This document shows positions 36,310 through 47,597 of a DNA stretch of 64,000 nt, one piece after another. The DNA is from Gentiana macrophylla (Eukaryota; Streptophyta; Magnoliopsida; Gentianales; Gentianaceae): positions 248,001 to 312,000 of the forward strand of contig JAOBSW010000519.1 in the NCBI GenBank assembly GCA_026214975.1, written 5' to 3'. The position numbers and the translations under genes were made by a program. Under the pieces are notes generated by a model that did not search any database, had not been told where the DNA came from, and saw nothing but the letters and a program-made list of their open reading frames with translations. Positions within the stretch are counted from its first letter, which is position 1. Each line of letters opens with the position of its first letter.

Positions 36310-36575
36310 TCCGGATGAAAAAACGCCACTCACATGGTGTTCGTTGCAAGACACCAACGCCGATGTCGATGTCATCGACGCGTTGGTATGCCACTTAGAA
36401 CACCAGCCAGGTGAAAAGTCACGGATCGACGTTTCTAAGATTTAACACTTTTTTATAGGAACGCCACCACACTGGCAGCTTGGTGGAACACCAACGCCAC
36501 CGCGATCGACGTTGGTGTTTCTACAAGAAACATCAGTGCGATCGACGCGTTCCTATATAAAAATCATGGGGTCTT
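36310..36575. repeat. GC-rich segment with internal inverted repeats, intron 2
   Basis: Local composition departs sharply from the AT-rich intron. Repeated CCAACGCC / GATCGACG / CGTTGG words form nested hairpins, for example CACCAACG...CGTTGGTG at about 36503-36531 and CCAACGC...GCGTTGG at about 36355-36390. No terminal inverted repeats or target duplication were pinned down. It may be a fragment of a DNA transposon, and no coding role is seen. Confidence 0.5.
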
Positions 36576-37320
36576 CAAGTAATTTTTGTTAGTAGAGTAG
36601 TAAATGGGTGCCAAGTAAAGAAGAAATAGTGCCGCAAATAAACCCCTTTTTTATCTATAACTTTAATACACAAACTGAGTACCAGAAATGAAATAGTAAA
36701 TATAAAATTAAATGAAAGTAGTTGGATGCAGGGGCGGCTCCATGTAGGTGAAAAAGGGTCACCCGACCCGCTAAAAAAAATATTACAGTGGAACTTTTTT
36801 TTTTATTTACACATTTTATATGTGTTCCGATCTCCTTATTTTTATATATTGATTCCTATAAACTATAATATGTAACATTACACACTTTGTAATCAGAATA
36901 CGACAAATTTCCAACCCGTATCATCATTAAATTTCTAGTCGCTCTCAGTTTGATGCACATGCATTTAATATATGTTTTGTTGATATTGTAAAACTACTTA
37001 TATTTTTTTTTTAGAAAGTAAAACTACTTATATAAAGGGACAAAAAAAAATATTGTATCGAACATAACGAGTATTATGTAAATACAATAATGAGGGTTCC
37101 ACTGATTAAATTTGTTATACCCCAAAAACAATTTTCAAAGGTGTAGTGCTGTAGTGCTGTAGTGCATGGTCCCTAAAACTATCAGACGCAATTTCTTCCA
37201 TTAGCTAGATTTAGGACAGCATACCTTTTAAGGACGATTATGGAATGTTCTTATTACGAAAATTAAGTTATTTTATTTTTAATCTTTTGATTAATAACTA
37301 ATAATTAAACAATGATTCAG

Positions 37321-37371
37321 AAGGGAGTAAATGGAACAAAGGTACCGGCGGGCCCCTGTGACAGCCCAGTT
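37321..37371 (+). pseudogene. Polygalacturonase exon 3
   Basis: A 51-base micro-exon, phase 0. It reads KGVNGTKVPAPCDSPV-like sequence (GGC CCC for the PAGPC variant) between acceptor GATTCAG and donor GTAAGT. Confidence 0.85.
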
Positions 37372-37613
37372 GTAAGTCCTTTATATACAAATTTATTTAT
37401 TTTTAACTAAGAAGAAAACAAGTCATTTATATACTTGACAATTGATGTTTCTACATGCATCTTCATCATAAAACAATAACTTATTTAATTTATTTATTTT
37501 TTAGTTATTACGATTTTGGCTTTTAGCCAAATACTGTACAAAGAATTACTATTATTATTAGGTTTATTTCTTGATCTCTTATTCATTTAATTAATTATAT
37601 TATATGAATGCAG

Positions 37614-37821
37614 ATGATAAGGTTTTTCATGAGCTCGAAACTGAAAGTACAGGGGCTAATGGTGAAGAATAGTCCCCATTTCAATTTCCGTTTTGATAGC
37701 TGCCATGATGTACATGTTGATTCACTCTTCATAAAAGCTCCAGCATTGAGTCCGAATACTGATGGCATTCACATTGAGAACACAAATGATGTCAAGATTT
37801 ATAATTCAGTCATTTCAAACG
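37614..37821 (+). pseudogene. Polygalacturonase exon 4
   Basis: 208 bases: MIRFFMSSKLKVQGL, NSPHFNFRFDSC and SPNTDGIHIENT (GH28 motif I with the catalytic Asp), ending in phase 1 inside the NG|DDC motif. Confidence 0.92.
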
Positions 37822-37863
37822 GTATATATATCTATTGCAAATGCATAACTGTATCTACACTTT

Positions 37864-38290
37864 GTTAAAGTGTCATCGCCCAGGAAGCTTTTGGTTTTTA
37901 TTGTTTCACCCACCATATTAATATGTTTTTGACTTCCCTCTTATACGGCGCCGCCTAGATTTTATATACAGACGTGACACCTCTTTATCATGTTGTGCAA
38001 CAGTGTAGCCTCATTGCTGGAAGCTGAAAGTGCCGTCATTGCCCACACTTGAGGGGGCGTGTTAAAGTATCTCACATTGGTTACTTGTGATCGTGTAACC
38101 CACCGTATTAAGAGATGAACTTCACTCACCTCACAACCTTTGAAAGTGCCCACATTGGTTACTTGTGATCGTGTAACCCACCGTATTAAGATATTAACTT
38201 CACTCACCTCACAACCTAGATTTTGAGGATGAGACCCCTCTTCTTATATGGGTTTGGGCCAATATTTTCCACACACTTTAATTTATTGTC
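37864..38290 (+). mobile_element. Degenerate TRIM-like repeat in intron 4
   Basis: TGTTAAAGT starts at 37864 and again at 38060, the second preceded by a purine-rich CACTTGAGGGGGCG tract, as at LTR starts. Within the right copy a ~70-bp unit (CACATTGGTTACTTGTGATCG...CTCACAACC) is tandemly duplicated (about 38075-38146 and 38150-38217). No clear primer site or target duplication was found, so the class is tentative. Confidence 0.45.
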
Positions 38291-38570
38291 TTAAGCTAGC
38301 ATTTAATTTAATTTATATTTTATGTCTTTAAAATATAGTCATAACTTATCAACATTCATATGATGTTGGAAAATTACTGTGATAAAACAAAAACAAAAGA
38401 GATTGTTAGCAAGTATTATATGCAATTTGTTTGTCTTAATTTATAAACTTTAACATTCTAGCTAATTAAAAAAAAAAATCATTCTAAATAATTAAAATAT
38501 AAAAACTCATCTAAATCTTGTTTTGTATATATAAAAAAAAATTAGTTTTTACTTTTTCTTTTTGGCGTAG

Positions 38571-38652
38571 GTGATGACTGTGTATCAATTGGAGCGGGTT
38601 GTTTCAATGTAGACATACGGAATATAACTTGCGGTCCCAGTCATGGCATAAG
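38571..38652 (+). pseudogene. Polygalacturonase exon 5
   Basis: 82 bases. Joined to exon 4 it completes [11 protein letters not shown] (motif II, two catalytic Asp). It ends GPSHGI plus AG, which joins exon 6 to complete SIGS. Confidence 0.92.
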
Positions 38653-39391
38653 GTATCAGAATCTCTACTTTTTGCGTACTACAATATAAATAAAATTAAT
38701 TTAGTGCACACGCATGGAGAAAATAAATTGTTGGCTAATGAATTGTTTAGTTTATCCTAAAAGTCATAAATACTACTCCTCTGTTTTAATTTGTTTGATG
38801 ATTTTAAAACTCACAATATTTAAGAAGATATTAATTAACGAAATATCTCAGTCATTTAAAACTTGATAAATTTCCTGTTTTTTTCTTTTATATGTAGCAT
38901 TATTTTCACAATATTTAAGAGACATAATTAATTAGTTGGGCCAATTAAAGCAATAACTTCCGGTCTATTTAAAGTTATGAGACTTAATTTGAAACAACCA
39001 AAAAAGAAATAAGTCTCAAACAAATTTGGGTTGAGGGTGTAATTAATTAATAATAACTTTATATGGCACTATAACAACCGAAACCGTGAAGAATCAACAT
39101 GTATATATTAATGAAATTTTGAAATAGTTTATTAGCTAAAGTTATGCCGTAAAGTTATGTCACGACGGCTTTGGTGGAACATGACATAACTTCGGATATA
39201 TAGAAGTATTAAATCCCTCGACCAAAATTGTATTTCATGTTTAATGTTTTGCATAAAAAAAGAAGAAACTTCAGGAACATTAGTAATATTTTTTTTTTAA
39301 ATATCATAATCAAAATGATTTTTCTAAGGAAAATTAAAATGATTCGTGAGATCAATCATCAATGTCTCAAGATATGATATGGTGATGGTAC

Positions 39392-39625
39392 CAGTGGCGG
39401 ATCCAGGAATAAATTTCATGGGAATTATCTGAAATCTAAAACTACATATTTTATCAAAAAATTTCAATGGGGTCACCGGGGTCTAAAACATCAATTTTTA
39501 TCTACAAAATGACACTTTTTAACAACAAAACTACATAGTTTTAACACTAAAAAAAATATTTTTTTTTTTTTTAAATTCCAGTGGGGTCACGTGCCCCTCC
39601 CCTGGGGTACGTGGGTCCGCCCCTG
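39392..39625. mobile_element. hAT-type MITE in intron 5
   Basis: A 234-bp element with imperfect terminal inverted repeats (CAGTGGCGGATCCA and, inverted, CAGGGGCGGACCCA), flanked by a perfect 8-bp target duplication GATGGTAC (39384-39391 and 39626-39633). The 8-bp duplication and CAGNGG-like ends fit non-autonomous hAT elements. No coding capacity. Confidence 0.88.
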
Positions 39626-39747
39626 GATGGTACGCACCATTACATATCCTTCAGTACCACATATGGTACGGACTGGTTCGTGTGGGCTGGCTCATACTGC
39701 GAAATTGCAAGGAAGTAGCAGGGAACGCACTTATAGCATACATATAA

Positions 39748-40633
39748 TTTTTTTTTTACACCAAAGACGAAAATTTTATTGCCGAATAACAAATTTACAA
39801 CAAAAGCTAGCTGATGCTAGACTAAACACGCGGTGAAATGCCGCAATACTACGCGGCCTAATGCCCACTACTATCCAGCCTAACGCCGGAAAGCCTTAAT
39901 ACAAAACGAGACTACAACACAACGAGGCCAAGTAATAAATTGGGAAGAGGACGCTGAACAAAGGAGAAAAGTTCACCGAATAAGGCGTTCGCACATACTG
40001 ATCCTCTAAAAGCAATTTATTACCCGACAAAACACAAAGACGGAACACCGAACACAAAGATTACTAAAATTTAATCGACACTTTTTTTTTCTACACCGCC
40101 AAAGATCCACCGCAGAATGATATCACCACCAAAGTTATTGCTTGAACGAGTAAATCGCCTCAAAGAGGTAAAAAAACAAACAGATTTGGGAAGAACCACC
40201 GTCTTCGACATCATTCCGCCACCTGAGCCAAGTGCACCAACGAACCCGCCTCAGATCCAAGGAGGGCGACATAGATCTGGCTCGAACCACCGGTGCAAGC
40301 AGGAGCAAGCTGATAAAGGCGGAAGAAACGAGCAAAAGCTCAAGGACGGAAAGGAGGAGAACATCGGACAACACCAAAAAGCTCTCAGGCCGCCATTCTC
40401 CATCGGGCAAGAAACGGAAAGAGAGGCAAAATTAGCTACCGGGAAAGAGAGAATTAAGCAGCACCGAGCGCGAATAGAGAGAGGAGGAGGAAGGATAATG
40501 TAAAAACAAACTACAAAAAAACAAGGGAAAAACCCATCCGGCGTGTCGCCGGAGAGGCGGAGGAGGGTGTCAAATAAAGCGAGCTCAGATAAAATGAGGA
40601 GAAGGCAGAGAAAAGAGGAAGATTTCTTTCGCT
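39748..40633 (-). mobile_element. LINE-like retroposon insertion, intron 5
   Basis: Minus-oriented insertion of about 885 bp with a 3' poly(A) run (the T-rich run at 39748-39757), an AATAAAA signal upstream of it on the element strand (about 39778), and a 9-bp target duplication TACATATAA (39739-39747 and 40634-40642). It is GC-richer than the intron. Frames such as 40410-40135 (minus) show no RT or endonuclease motif, so this is a 5'-truncated LINE end, a non-autonomous derivative, or a retrocopied transcript. Confidence 0.65.
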
Positions 40634-40642
40634 TACATATAA

Positions 40643-42090
40643 AATATAATTACGAATGTGATGCATTGCGACGCCCATGTCCCGGATACTAAGTCCTCAT
40701 CCAGAAAAGAACGTCTGGCGTACATCTAATTAAAATTGAATCTAATTATATACGTAAGCCTTACGTAAGCAAACATCAAGGAACAAGACGTAAGACAAAA
40801 CGGTTGACTCGGGTAACTAAAACGATAAATAAACGATTACATCATCAAAAGACTACATATAACTATCAATCACAAGTGAATCCAGTATATCTTCATAACC
40901 ACTAGCCCAACTCACTTAGTCTTTCAACACTATAAGGATATGAGAATCTATATCCAAAAATAAACTGAAATAGATGCATGTTTTAAAACAACAAAAGAGC
41001 AACTTCTGTAAAGATACTTTATTATAATAAAGAAACAAAGATAAGAACTCCAAGCTTAGCACAAATCATTCAACGCCCTCAAAATCATCATCATGATCCT
41101 GCAAATCTTCTCGTAAAAGGAAAACATACAAATATGCAAAACGGGTAAGTACATAGCGTGACTTAGCAAGATGTGTAAACTATTGAATAACGAGTATTAT
41201 AATGAAAAGAAAGTAATGCAATGACGTTATTATTAAAGGTTGTCTTTATATAATGAGACACAACTTCTAAGGATCACTTCATGCTTGTAAAATGTCGTGA
41301 GGTTTCTAGTTTGTTTCTAGTTTAGCTTATATTTGTTACGCCATGCATTCCAGGGCCGCGCTTGGTCTTGGAGCACCAAGCACTCTCCAGGGTGCAACCT
41401 ACTAGAAAACACTCTAATAGTCCCGGGCTAGTCCCGTTAGTGTGTATGTTAGGCAACATTGTCCACTTTGACTGACCATACAACACATTGCGATATTTCC
41501 AAATGCATTACCAAGAATTGACATGATGTCTATGCTTTTATATAGGGAATTATGTAAGTTATAAATTTTTAGCTAGCCACTTCAGTAATTTCAATTAAAG
41601 CTCTCCTAACATCTCTACTCTCCCATCTTAGACAACTAGACTTTATGTTATACTTAGAAGATACAGAACCAATGATGAGTTTTAACTCATCAAAGCACAA
41701 GGCCTATTCTAGGTTTCAACGGTCCCGTACTTCATCTTTTTCAACAATTCATCCGGTGCCGGAACTAATTCATCAGAAACCTATTCAAGGCTTTGTCACA
41801 TTATTTCATCTTATTTATAAATCAAGTTAAGCATCAAAATAACATTGGCCACAAAATTCATTGTCTACCAAACCATATATTTATGTTTTTCGGGAAAGAA
41901 AAGGGCACAACACAATAATACAACACAACTATACATTATACTTATTGTATCATCTTTTTTTTTATTCAATCATAAAAGCTACACATTATGTTATCACATT
42001 GATCAATGTTTAGATCATATTACTATCCTAAAAAAATACATTTTACTACTATTTTAATTTTACTGAGACGAAAAATTTAACACACACCCT
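40643..42090. other. Intron 5 middle, nothing recognised
   Basis: AT-rich, with small frames lacking motifs. A modestly GC-richer patch lies at about 41340-41460. No repeat structure was identified. Confidence 0.35.
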
Positions 42091-42094
42091 CTTT

Positions 42095-42171
42095 TTTCCA
42101 CTAGCGGGGCTCGAACCTGGTCTCATGCCAGGTTATAGCTTAACGTAACCACTAGGCCGATGCACCATGTG
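42095..42171 (-). mobile_element. tRNA-like SINE head, intron 5
   Basis: The minus strand begins TGGTGCATCGGCCTAGTGGTTA, with a box A-like element. A box B GGTTCGAGCCC follows about 45 bases on, spaced as in an internal RNA polymerase III promoter. There is no cloverleaf with a 3' acceptor, so it is not a functional tRNA gene. The body after box B is short and T/A-rich, and no target duplication was found. Confidence 0.55.
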
Positions 42172-42430
42172 CACATTTGCTCTATTTGCATTTCTATTTT
42201 ATATCTGAATATATATATATAAACAAAAAAATACCAATACATATAAACCTTATTTATTTAATTTTCCTTTGTAGACAGCTTCATTCTGGGAAGTAAGCAA
42301 ATCCAAGTAATATATAAAATTAAGAAATTATATCAAAGTAAAAGCAAACAAATAAAACTTTCAATGCAGTAGGTACCCTGATTTCGCTGGCCGACGCAAT
42401 TTGAAGAACGGAATTAACAGGTTCAGGTTA

Positions 42431-42584
42431 CGACACAATTACTCAATATTATATAGGGTACACAATAAACAACATAAACACATAATCTAAATTAATCAAT
42501 TCGGATTCCGACACAATTACTCAATATTATATACGGTACAAAATAAACAACATAAACATGTAATCAAAATTAATCAATTCGGAT
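42431..42584. repeat. Two-copy ~78-bp tandem duplication, intron 5
   Basis: The unit CGACACAATTACTCAATATTA... through ...AATTAATCAATTCGGAT appears at 42431-42508 and 42509-42584 with a few substitutions. Confidence 0.85.
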
Positions 42585-42721
42585 AAACACCCTTTTAATT
42601 CACCTTAACATTATAAAAACAAGTGCCAGGCAGGGAATTGGAATCGATGTCTTAATGAATTGACTATATTCAGATAGGAAAACGACAACTCCTATAATTT
42701 TTATAGACTGAAATTACAAAA

Positions 42722-42792
42722 CCCAAAAAAAAATATAAAAAAAAAAAAAATCCGACTTGCTGGATGCTCCAGTTTTTTTTTTTTTTTTTTTG
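42722..42792. repeat. A-rich and T-rich runs flanking a short spacer
   Basis: An (A)n tract at about 42725-42750 and a (T)n tract at about 42773-42791 enclose TCCGACTTGCTGGATGCTCC. The runs are complementary and could form a hairpin. They may be remnants of two opposed poly(A) tails. Confidence 0.6.
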
Positions 42793-42799
42793 GCTCCCA

Positions 42800-44717
42800 T
42801 TTTTAAACACTTATATCTTTTGATCTAGAGATCCAAACGCGGTAAAAATTTCACTGATTTTTTTATTTTTTGATTCTCTTCGTTTTAAGACTTGGCTCGA
42901 TATAATTACATCGTTTTCGTGAGATTCACTTCACTCAGTGAATATCCCAGTGAATCCTCAAAATTAATGAATTTCGACAGTTAAATTCGAATAATAGTGA
43001 ATTTCGACAGTGTATTTTCTGAAATCACGTCAGAATATGTTGAATTTGGTCTCTAAATAAAGGGCATGAAAAAATAAAACATTTGCTTAAATAATTTTCA
43101 AATTTGAAGTTCTAGATTGAGAGATATGCGTGTTTAAAAAAATATTGATGAGAGAGAAAATGTGTTGGTTTTTTTATGGAAAAAAAGCACGAGAAAATTA
43201 AATAAAATAAAATAGATTCTCTTTTATTCAAAAATTTTAAAAATTTGTCATCTCCTGAATTGATGAAATATTCATGTATTTCTCCCTCATTCCCTCATTT
43301 ATTTAATGGTGAATGACTTTCATTTTCTCTCATGGATTTAATGATCAGAATATTATAATATGGTACCTTAGGAATACTATACATGGTTTCAAATATGTAT
43401 TTTAATGATTTAAGCATTCAAATACATTAAAAGACCCTTAAAAAAATTACATCAAAAGAAAAAAAAACAACATTATATCCGATACACTTTTTCTTACTAC
43501 CAAATTAAGATTTTCTAAAATTTCTCTTATACCCCTCAAATAAAAAAAAAAATTTCTCTTCTGTTATATCCATGGTATCAAAAGGTTATGCAAAACAACA
43601 ATAAGAAACCTAATCGTCGGTTTCTTCACTTGTTCCCTCCTGCTTGTAATTGCTTAACTTGATCATAACCAGAAATTAGCAAGTACTGCCGCTGCTTTAT
43701 TTTATTAGTCACTTTTGTTACGGGCACACAGATTAAAAAAAATTATTAGTGTATCTGAAATATAGTATGAAATTACTAGATTGTTCTTCTTTAATCTTTC
43801 CAATATATATATTGATAGTAATACTGACCTTTGGTGTTTTTAATGAATTGAAAATATATTTTTTTATTATTTTGAATGTATGAATTTATTTAAATCTTGT
43901 AATTAATATGAGGATATAAGTGGGAAAAATAACAAATGATAGAGTGGTAATTTAAACCGACAAATATACATAAATAAAAAACCAAATTCTAAAAAATGAC
44001 CGTTAGAAAAATGAACGTAGGGAGTACGTATATGGAAAAACAAAACTAGTAAATAATATAAAAGATGAAATATGTGTAGGCCATATTTTTCTTGGATGGT
44101 TGGGGGTAAATGAGTGACAACACATACTACTGCGCTTGGCACTAAGGAATGACACAAGTTCGGAATATACTATATCCGTGCCAAAATACAATTCGGTTAT
44201 ATTTTTTAAATTTATCTAATAATATAAATCTATTTAAAATATCAGTGAAGATTTTATAGATTTTTCTCTTTTTACTTACCATTTTTCATTATTTTGCATT
44301 AATAACAGTCAAGGGTTATTTTGAACTTTTCCATCAAAATTAATGACACATAATTCATTTAAGCAACATTCTTAATCTGTGTGACAAAATCCAAACAGAT
44401 TAACATTTTAGGACGGATGTTGTATACCTGTTGAAATTATTTTATGAATAATACACTCCCGAAATTTTCGTTAAAATAATAGAGGATAGTAATAGAAAAA
44501 GTTAGTAGACAATTATGTTAACTATAGTTTTTAATGTGATTCTTTGATAACCGATATTTTGTAAGTTAAAGATATTGATGCGATCATCGTGAATATAGGT
44601 GATGTAAACCAAAGAAATTAGTTTTTTTTTTATCCCGACCTAAAGAAACTAGTTTTTGATACTGTAAAATTGAAAATTCGTTAAGAATAGTATTTAATGC
44701 AAACATATTAATTGCAG
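42800..44717. other. Intron 5 end, nothing recognised
   Basis: AT-rich intron sequence up to the acceptor ATTGCAG at 44711-44717. No supported element or gene. The minus-strand frames at 43903-44191 lack motifs. Confidence 0.35.
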
Positions 44718-45221
44718 CATCGGTAGCTTGGGCAGCCGCAATTCTCGTGCATGTGTATCAAACATCACGGTCTCTGACTCATTCATCAAGCATTCTGACA
44801 ATGGTGTTCGAATCAAGACTTGGCAAGGTGGTCTTGGAGACGTTTCACACGTAACATTCAACAACATCCATATGGATACCGTTCGAAACCCTATTATTAT
44901 AGATCAATATTACTGTGACAGCAAACACTGCCCTAACCAAACATCTGCGGTCTATGTGACAAACATACTTTATACAAACATTAAAGGTACCTATGATATT
45001 AGAAGCCCATCAATACGATTAAGCTTAGAAGCGATACAATAGCGTGCACGAATCTCACGCTTTCTGATGTAGAGTTGTTCCCTGCTATCGGGCAACAAAT
45101 TTTAGATCCTTTTTGCTGGAACGCTTATGGAAATTCGAAGACTATTACCGTTCCTCCTGCTTTTTGCTTGATGGAAGGGTATCCGGAATCTTCACCTGCT
45201 ACTGATGTTGATCAATGCTGA
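44718..45221 (+). pseudogene. Polygalacturonase exon 6 (terminal)
   Basis: [30 protein letters not shown] (motif IV, RIK) and [16 protein letters not shown]. After CGA TTA AGC the expected Cys codon is replaced by five bases, TTAGA, shifting the frame into a stop at about 45040-45042. The shifted frame continues the family sequence ([18 protein letters not shown], then DPFCWNAYGNSKT and CLMEGYPESSP) to a natural TGA at 45219-45221. Confidence 0.9.
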
Positions 45222-45665
45222 TTCACCATTTCAAGAAACATACTGCTAGCCAGCCTAGGTGTATTTGTATTTGTATTAAGTGAACTTTTATACTTGTCTT
45301 AAAAGTGTTTACATTTTAGTACCCATGGGGCCACGAAAGATGTTGAGCCCTCACCTGTATTGTTACATTGCCCAAGAACCTAGTCAAAAGTTCAGTTACT
45401 ATGAATGGTGAATATTGTCTGTTTCTGCCCTTATGTATAAATTTGTTTGAAGAACACTTTTTTTGTTATTTTCATCAAAGAAAACTGAAAAATGTACAAA
45501 ATACGGCTCAACCCAGTTTACTAAAGTTAATGACAACTTAGCACAAAAACCTGCATCATCAAAACCTATAGGTAGCAGAACGTAATGTGAAAATTATTCT
45601 AAGAGAAAAGAGTATCAATGTTAGTGCTGAGTCGAATTCAAGAAAAAGTCTTCTTATCAAGGGAC
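45222..45665. other. 3' flank of the polygalacturonase gene
   Basis: Presumed 3' UTR and intergenic sequence. No clear polyadenylation signal stands out and there is no further gene. Confidence 0.4.
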
Positions 45666-45667
45666 CC

Positions 45668-45888
45668 TAAACTAAACTCTCAAATATTTTAAGAAAGGAA
45701 TTTTCGCTCCTCTCCACTAGAATCTCTTTCTTCCCCTTAATCTTTTTCAGCATTGCTTGAAGTGTACGGCTTTCCTCATCATCTCCTAGATTTATTTGTG
45801 ATAGCATAATCTCCACATCTATTTCATTTGAAATCTCGCAATTGCAGGAAGCATGCTCGCAATTGCCGGCGTATTTTTTCCTTTTTTA
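45668..45888 (-). other. Unrecognised minus-strand reading frame fragment
   Basis: An open minus-strand stretch of about 70 codons after an upstream TAA, without a start ATG near its beginning. It reads AGNCEHASCNCEISNEIDVE, then SQINLGDDEESRTLQAML, KKIKGKKEILVERSENSF and LKIFESLV, then stop. The acidic then basic amphipathic composition looks coding (possible coiled coil), and the CNCE word is repeated because of an 11-bp direct repeat CTCGCAATTGC. It could be the last exon of a gene cut by the neighbouring LTR. No family recognised. Confidence 0.3.
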
Positions 45889-45889
45889 T

Positions 45890-47597
45890 TCAGATAGTAA
45901 ATATGATTCACAGTACCGATCGAGACACTCGATCATGCACAACAGAAGAAATGATTCGAAATTCGTTTACGATTTTACCACGATATTATTCACATATATA
46001 ATTAATCTAAGCTACAAGAAGATTTGAAGATTTACCCAACCGAGGAGAATACGTGATCTTTCGAGTTGTGTCACCAAGCGACGACTGGTGGACGTCGATC
46101 CCGCATTCGAACCTCCTCGAATATGGTCCAAGAAAAACATCAGCTTTACTTCTCCTAATGGCTAAGGCAAGAAATAAATTTTTCTCCCATTTCTGAGAAA
46201 ATGGCGCAGATTTAATGTGTCAAATGTGTTGGGGGAAACTCTATTTATATAGGAAAATAATCGGGCAAGAGAGAGTTATCTTTTTTCACATGACAAATAT
46301 CATTTTCCTTAAGAAAAAGACATTTACAATAAATAAGAAATAATTACCATAAATAAGATGATCATTAGAAAATCAATATCTTATTTTATCCATTAATTAT
46401 TGAAAAATTAATTAATCAATTACAAATATGATATAATTTAGAAAAATTTCTTCTCCCAATTTTCCCATATGTGGCGCCATTTTACGCCATGTGATAAAAG
46501 AAAATATTTTTTCTTTTGTACATATTATTTAGAATAAATAAATATTCCGCATATTCGTTAAATAATTAACTATTTAATTTATTTTTGAGGTTCCAAAATA
46601 CGAGAATTCACTTGCGTGTTAGGAGCCAACCCGGGGACCATGGGCCTATAACCAGAAGCTAAAATAAATTGAAGAAAACATTCATCGAACATAACATTTC
46701 TAATCAACTTATTAATTCCGGAAATACGCCACCATAAATTCGAAGTTGAACTCTATCGATTATCGATATAACTTATTCTCAATGTGTTGAGTCAATAAGT
46801 GTCCATTGATATAATTATTACATATAGACTAACCTTTCATGACTATCCTTAATGAAGCGGGAATGTTTCCATAAACCATCTTCATTATCCTTATTTACCG
46901 TTAACCCACTAGTGATCAATTAGTTCATAATCACTATGAACTCCGTGGATCGATCAGTTTCTAGGATTAATAAATAAGGGGATAGTCTTCTTACTTCCCG
47001 CAGGAAGGAATGAATTCCGTATCTGTGAGACACATTCCCAGCTACTCATTCCCGATAGTGCCAACATGAAAGTGATTCGGACAACACCTCTTAGAAATCC
47101 TTAACGAACACATCAAACTCTATCTTGAAACAAGAAGGAGTCTGCAATCACTTTAGGACTAAGGTTAATTCATATATGATCATCTTGTGATTCAATAGGA
47201 TTTCTCAATCATGGAATTTTATGAGAAATGTAGATTAAATCGGTCCAGTCCTATATGACTACATCATATATAAATGCCCTACTTAGATAACCAATATGGA
47301 CGGTCCAGATAATACAGTCACATCATAAAGTGTTTTGGGCACATTAATGGTGGTTTAATCAATAGACCCCATACATTGATTAAGTTCACCACGGATTAAT
47401 AGTTCAAGTGCATCACCATAAATTTAATCATCACGTGTGACACACATTAAGTTATATGGCTACATATGATACAACTTGGGGTTTTTAGTAGTATATTACT
47501 TATGAGCACGAAGTAAATAATAATATGAGAATAAATAAGTCATTTATTAATTATAATAATAATTACATAAAATGTCTTTCGGACACTACTTCCAACA
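45890..47597 (-). repeat. Copia E LTR 1
   Basis: Aligned by eye with 48019-49804 over most of its length (for example GCGACGACTGGTGGACGTCG at about 46078 and 48253, and GGGGACCATGGGCCTATAACC at about 46632). The right end CTTCCAACA is followed by ATCTCCCACTTG, the complement of a copia purine tract, so the element runs on the minus strand. A minus-strand CCTATATAAATAGAG box lies at about 46232-46246. The left boundary is uncertain. Part of the sequence resembles the copia A/B LTR in reverse. Confidence 0.75.

Larger units (their letters stand above)
34151..45221 (+). pseudogene. Polygalacturonase (GH28, pectinase), six exons, disrupted
   Basis: Plant endo/exo-polygalacturonase family, which hydrolyses alpha-1,4-galacturonan of pectin in the cell wall. 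Exons by GT-AG splicing: 34151-34600, 34752-34919, 37321-37371, 37614-37821, 38571-38652, 44718-45221. All joins keep frame. The N-terminus is a signal peptide (WACIFLFCFLVLVES) and a basic, Asn-rich linker. All four GH28 motifs are present: SPNTDGI (exon 4), NGDDC (exon 4/5 join), GPSHGISIGS (exon 5/6 join, with the catalytic His) and RIK (exon 6). Two lesions close the frame. Stops TAA (34397-34399) and TGA (34406-34408) lie in exon 1 just before the catalytic domain, and a net one-base shift lies in exon 6 near 45024-45029. The usual SFGA motif is also SSRA here. It is either a recent pseudogene or affected by sequencing errors. Confidence 0.88.

Noticed and set aside
42095..42171. Possible tRNA gene on the minus strand (box A, box B GGTTCGAGCCC)
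   Set aside because: The sequence does not fold into a full cloverleaf with a matching acceptor stem and anticodon loop as read by eye, and the spacing and body look like a SINE head.
43903..44191. Minus-strand frames inside intron 5 as a nested gene
   Set aside because: AT-rich, overlapping each other in two frames, no start context or motif.
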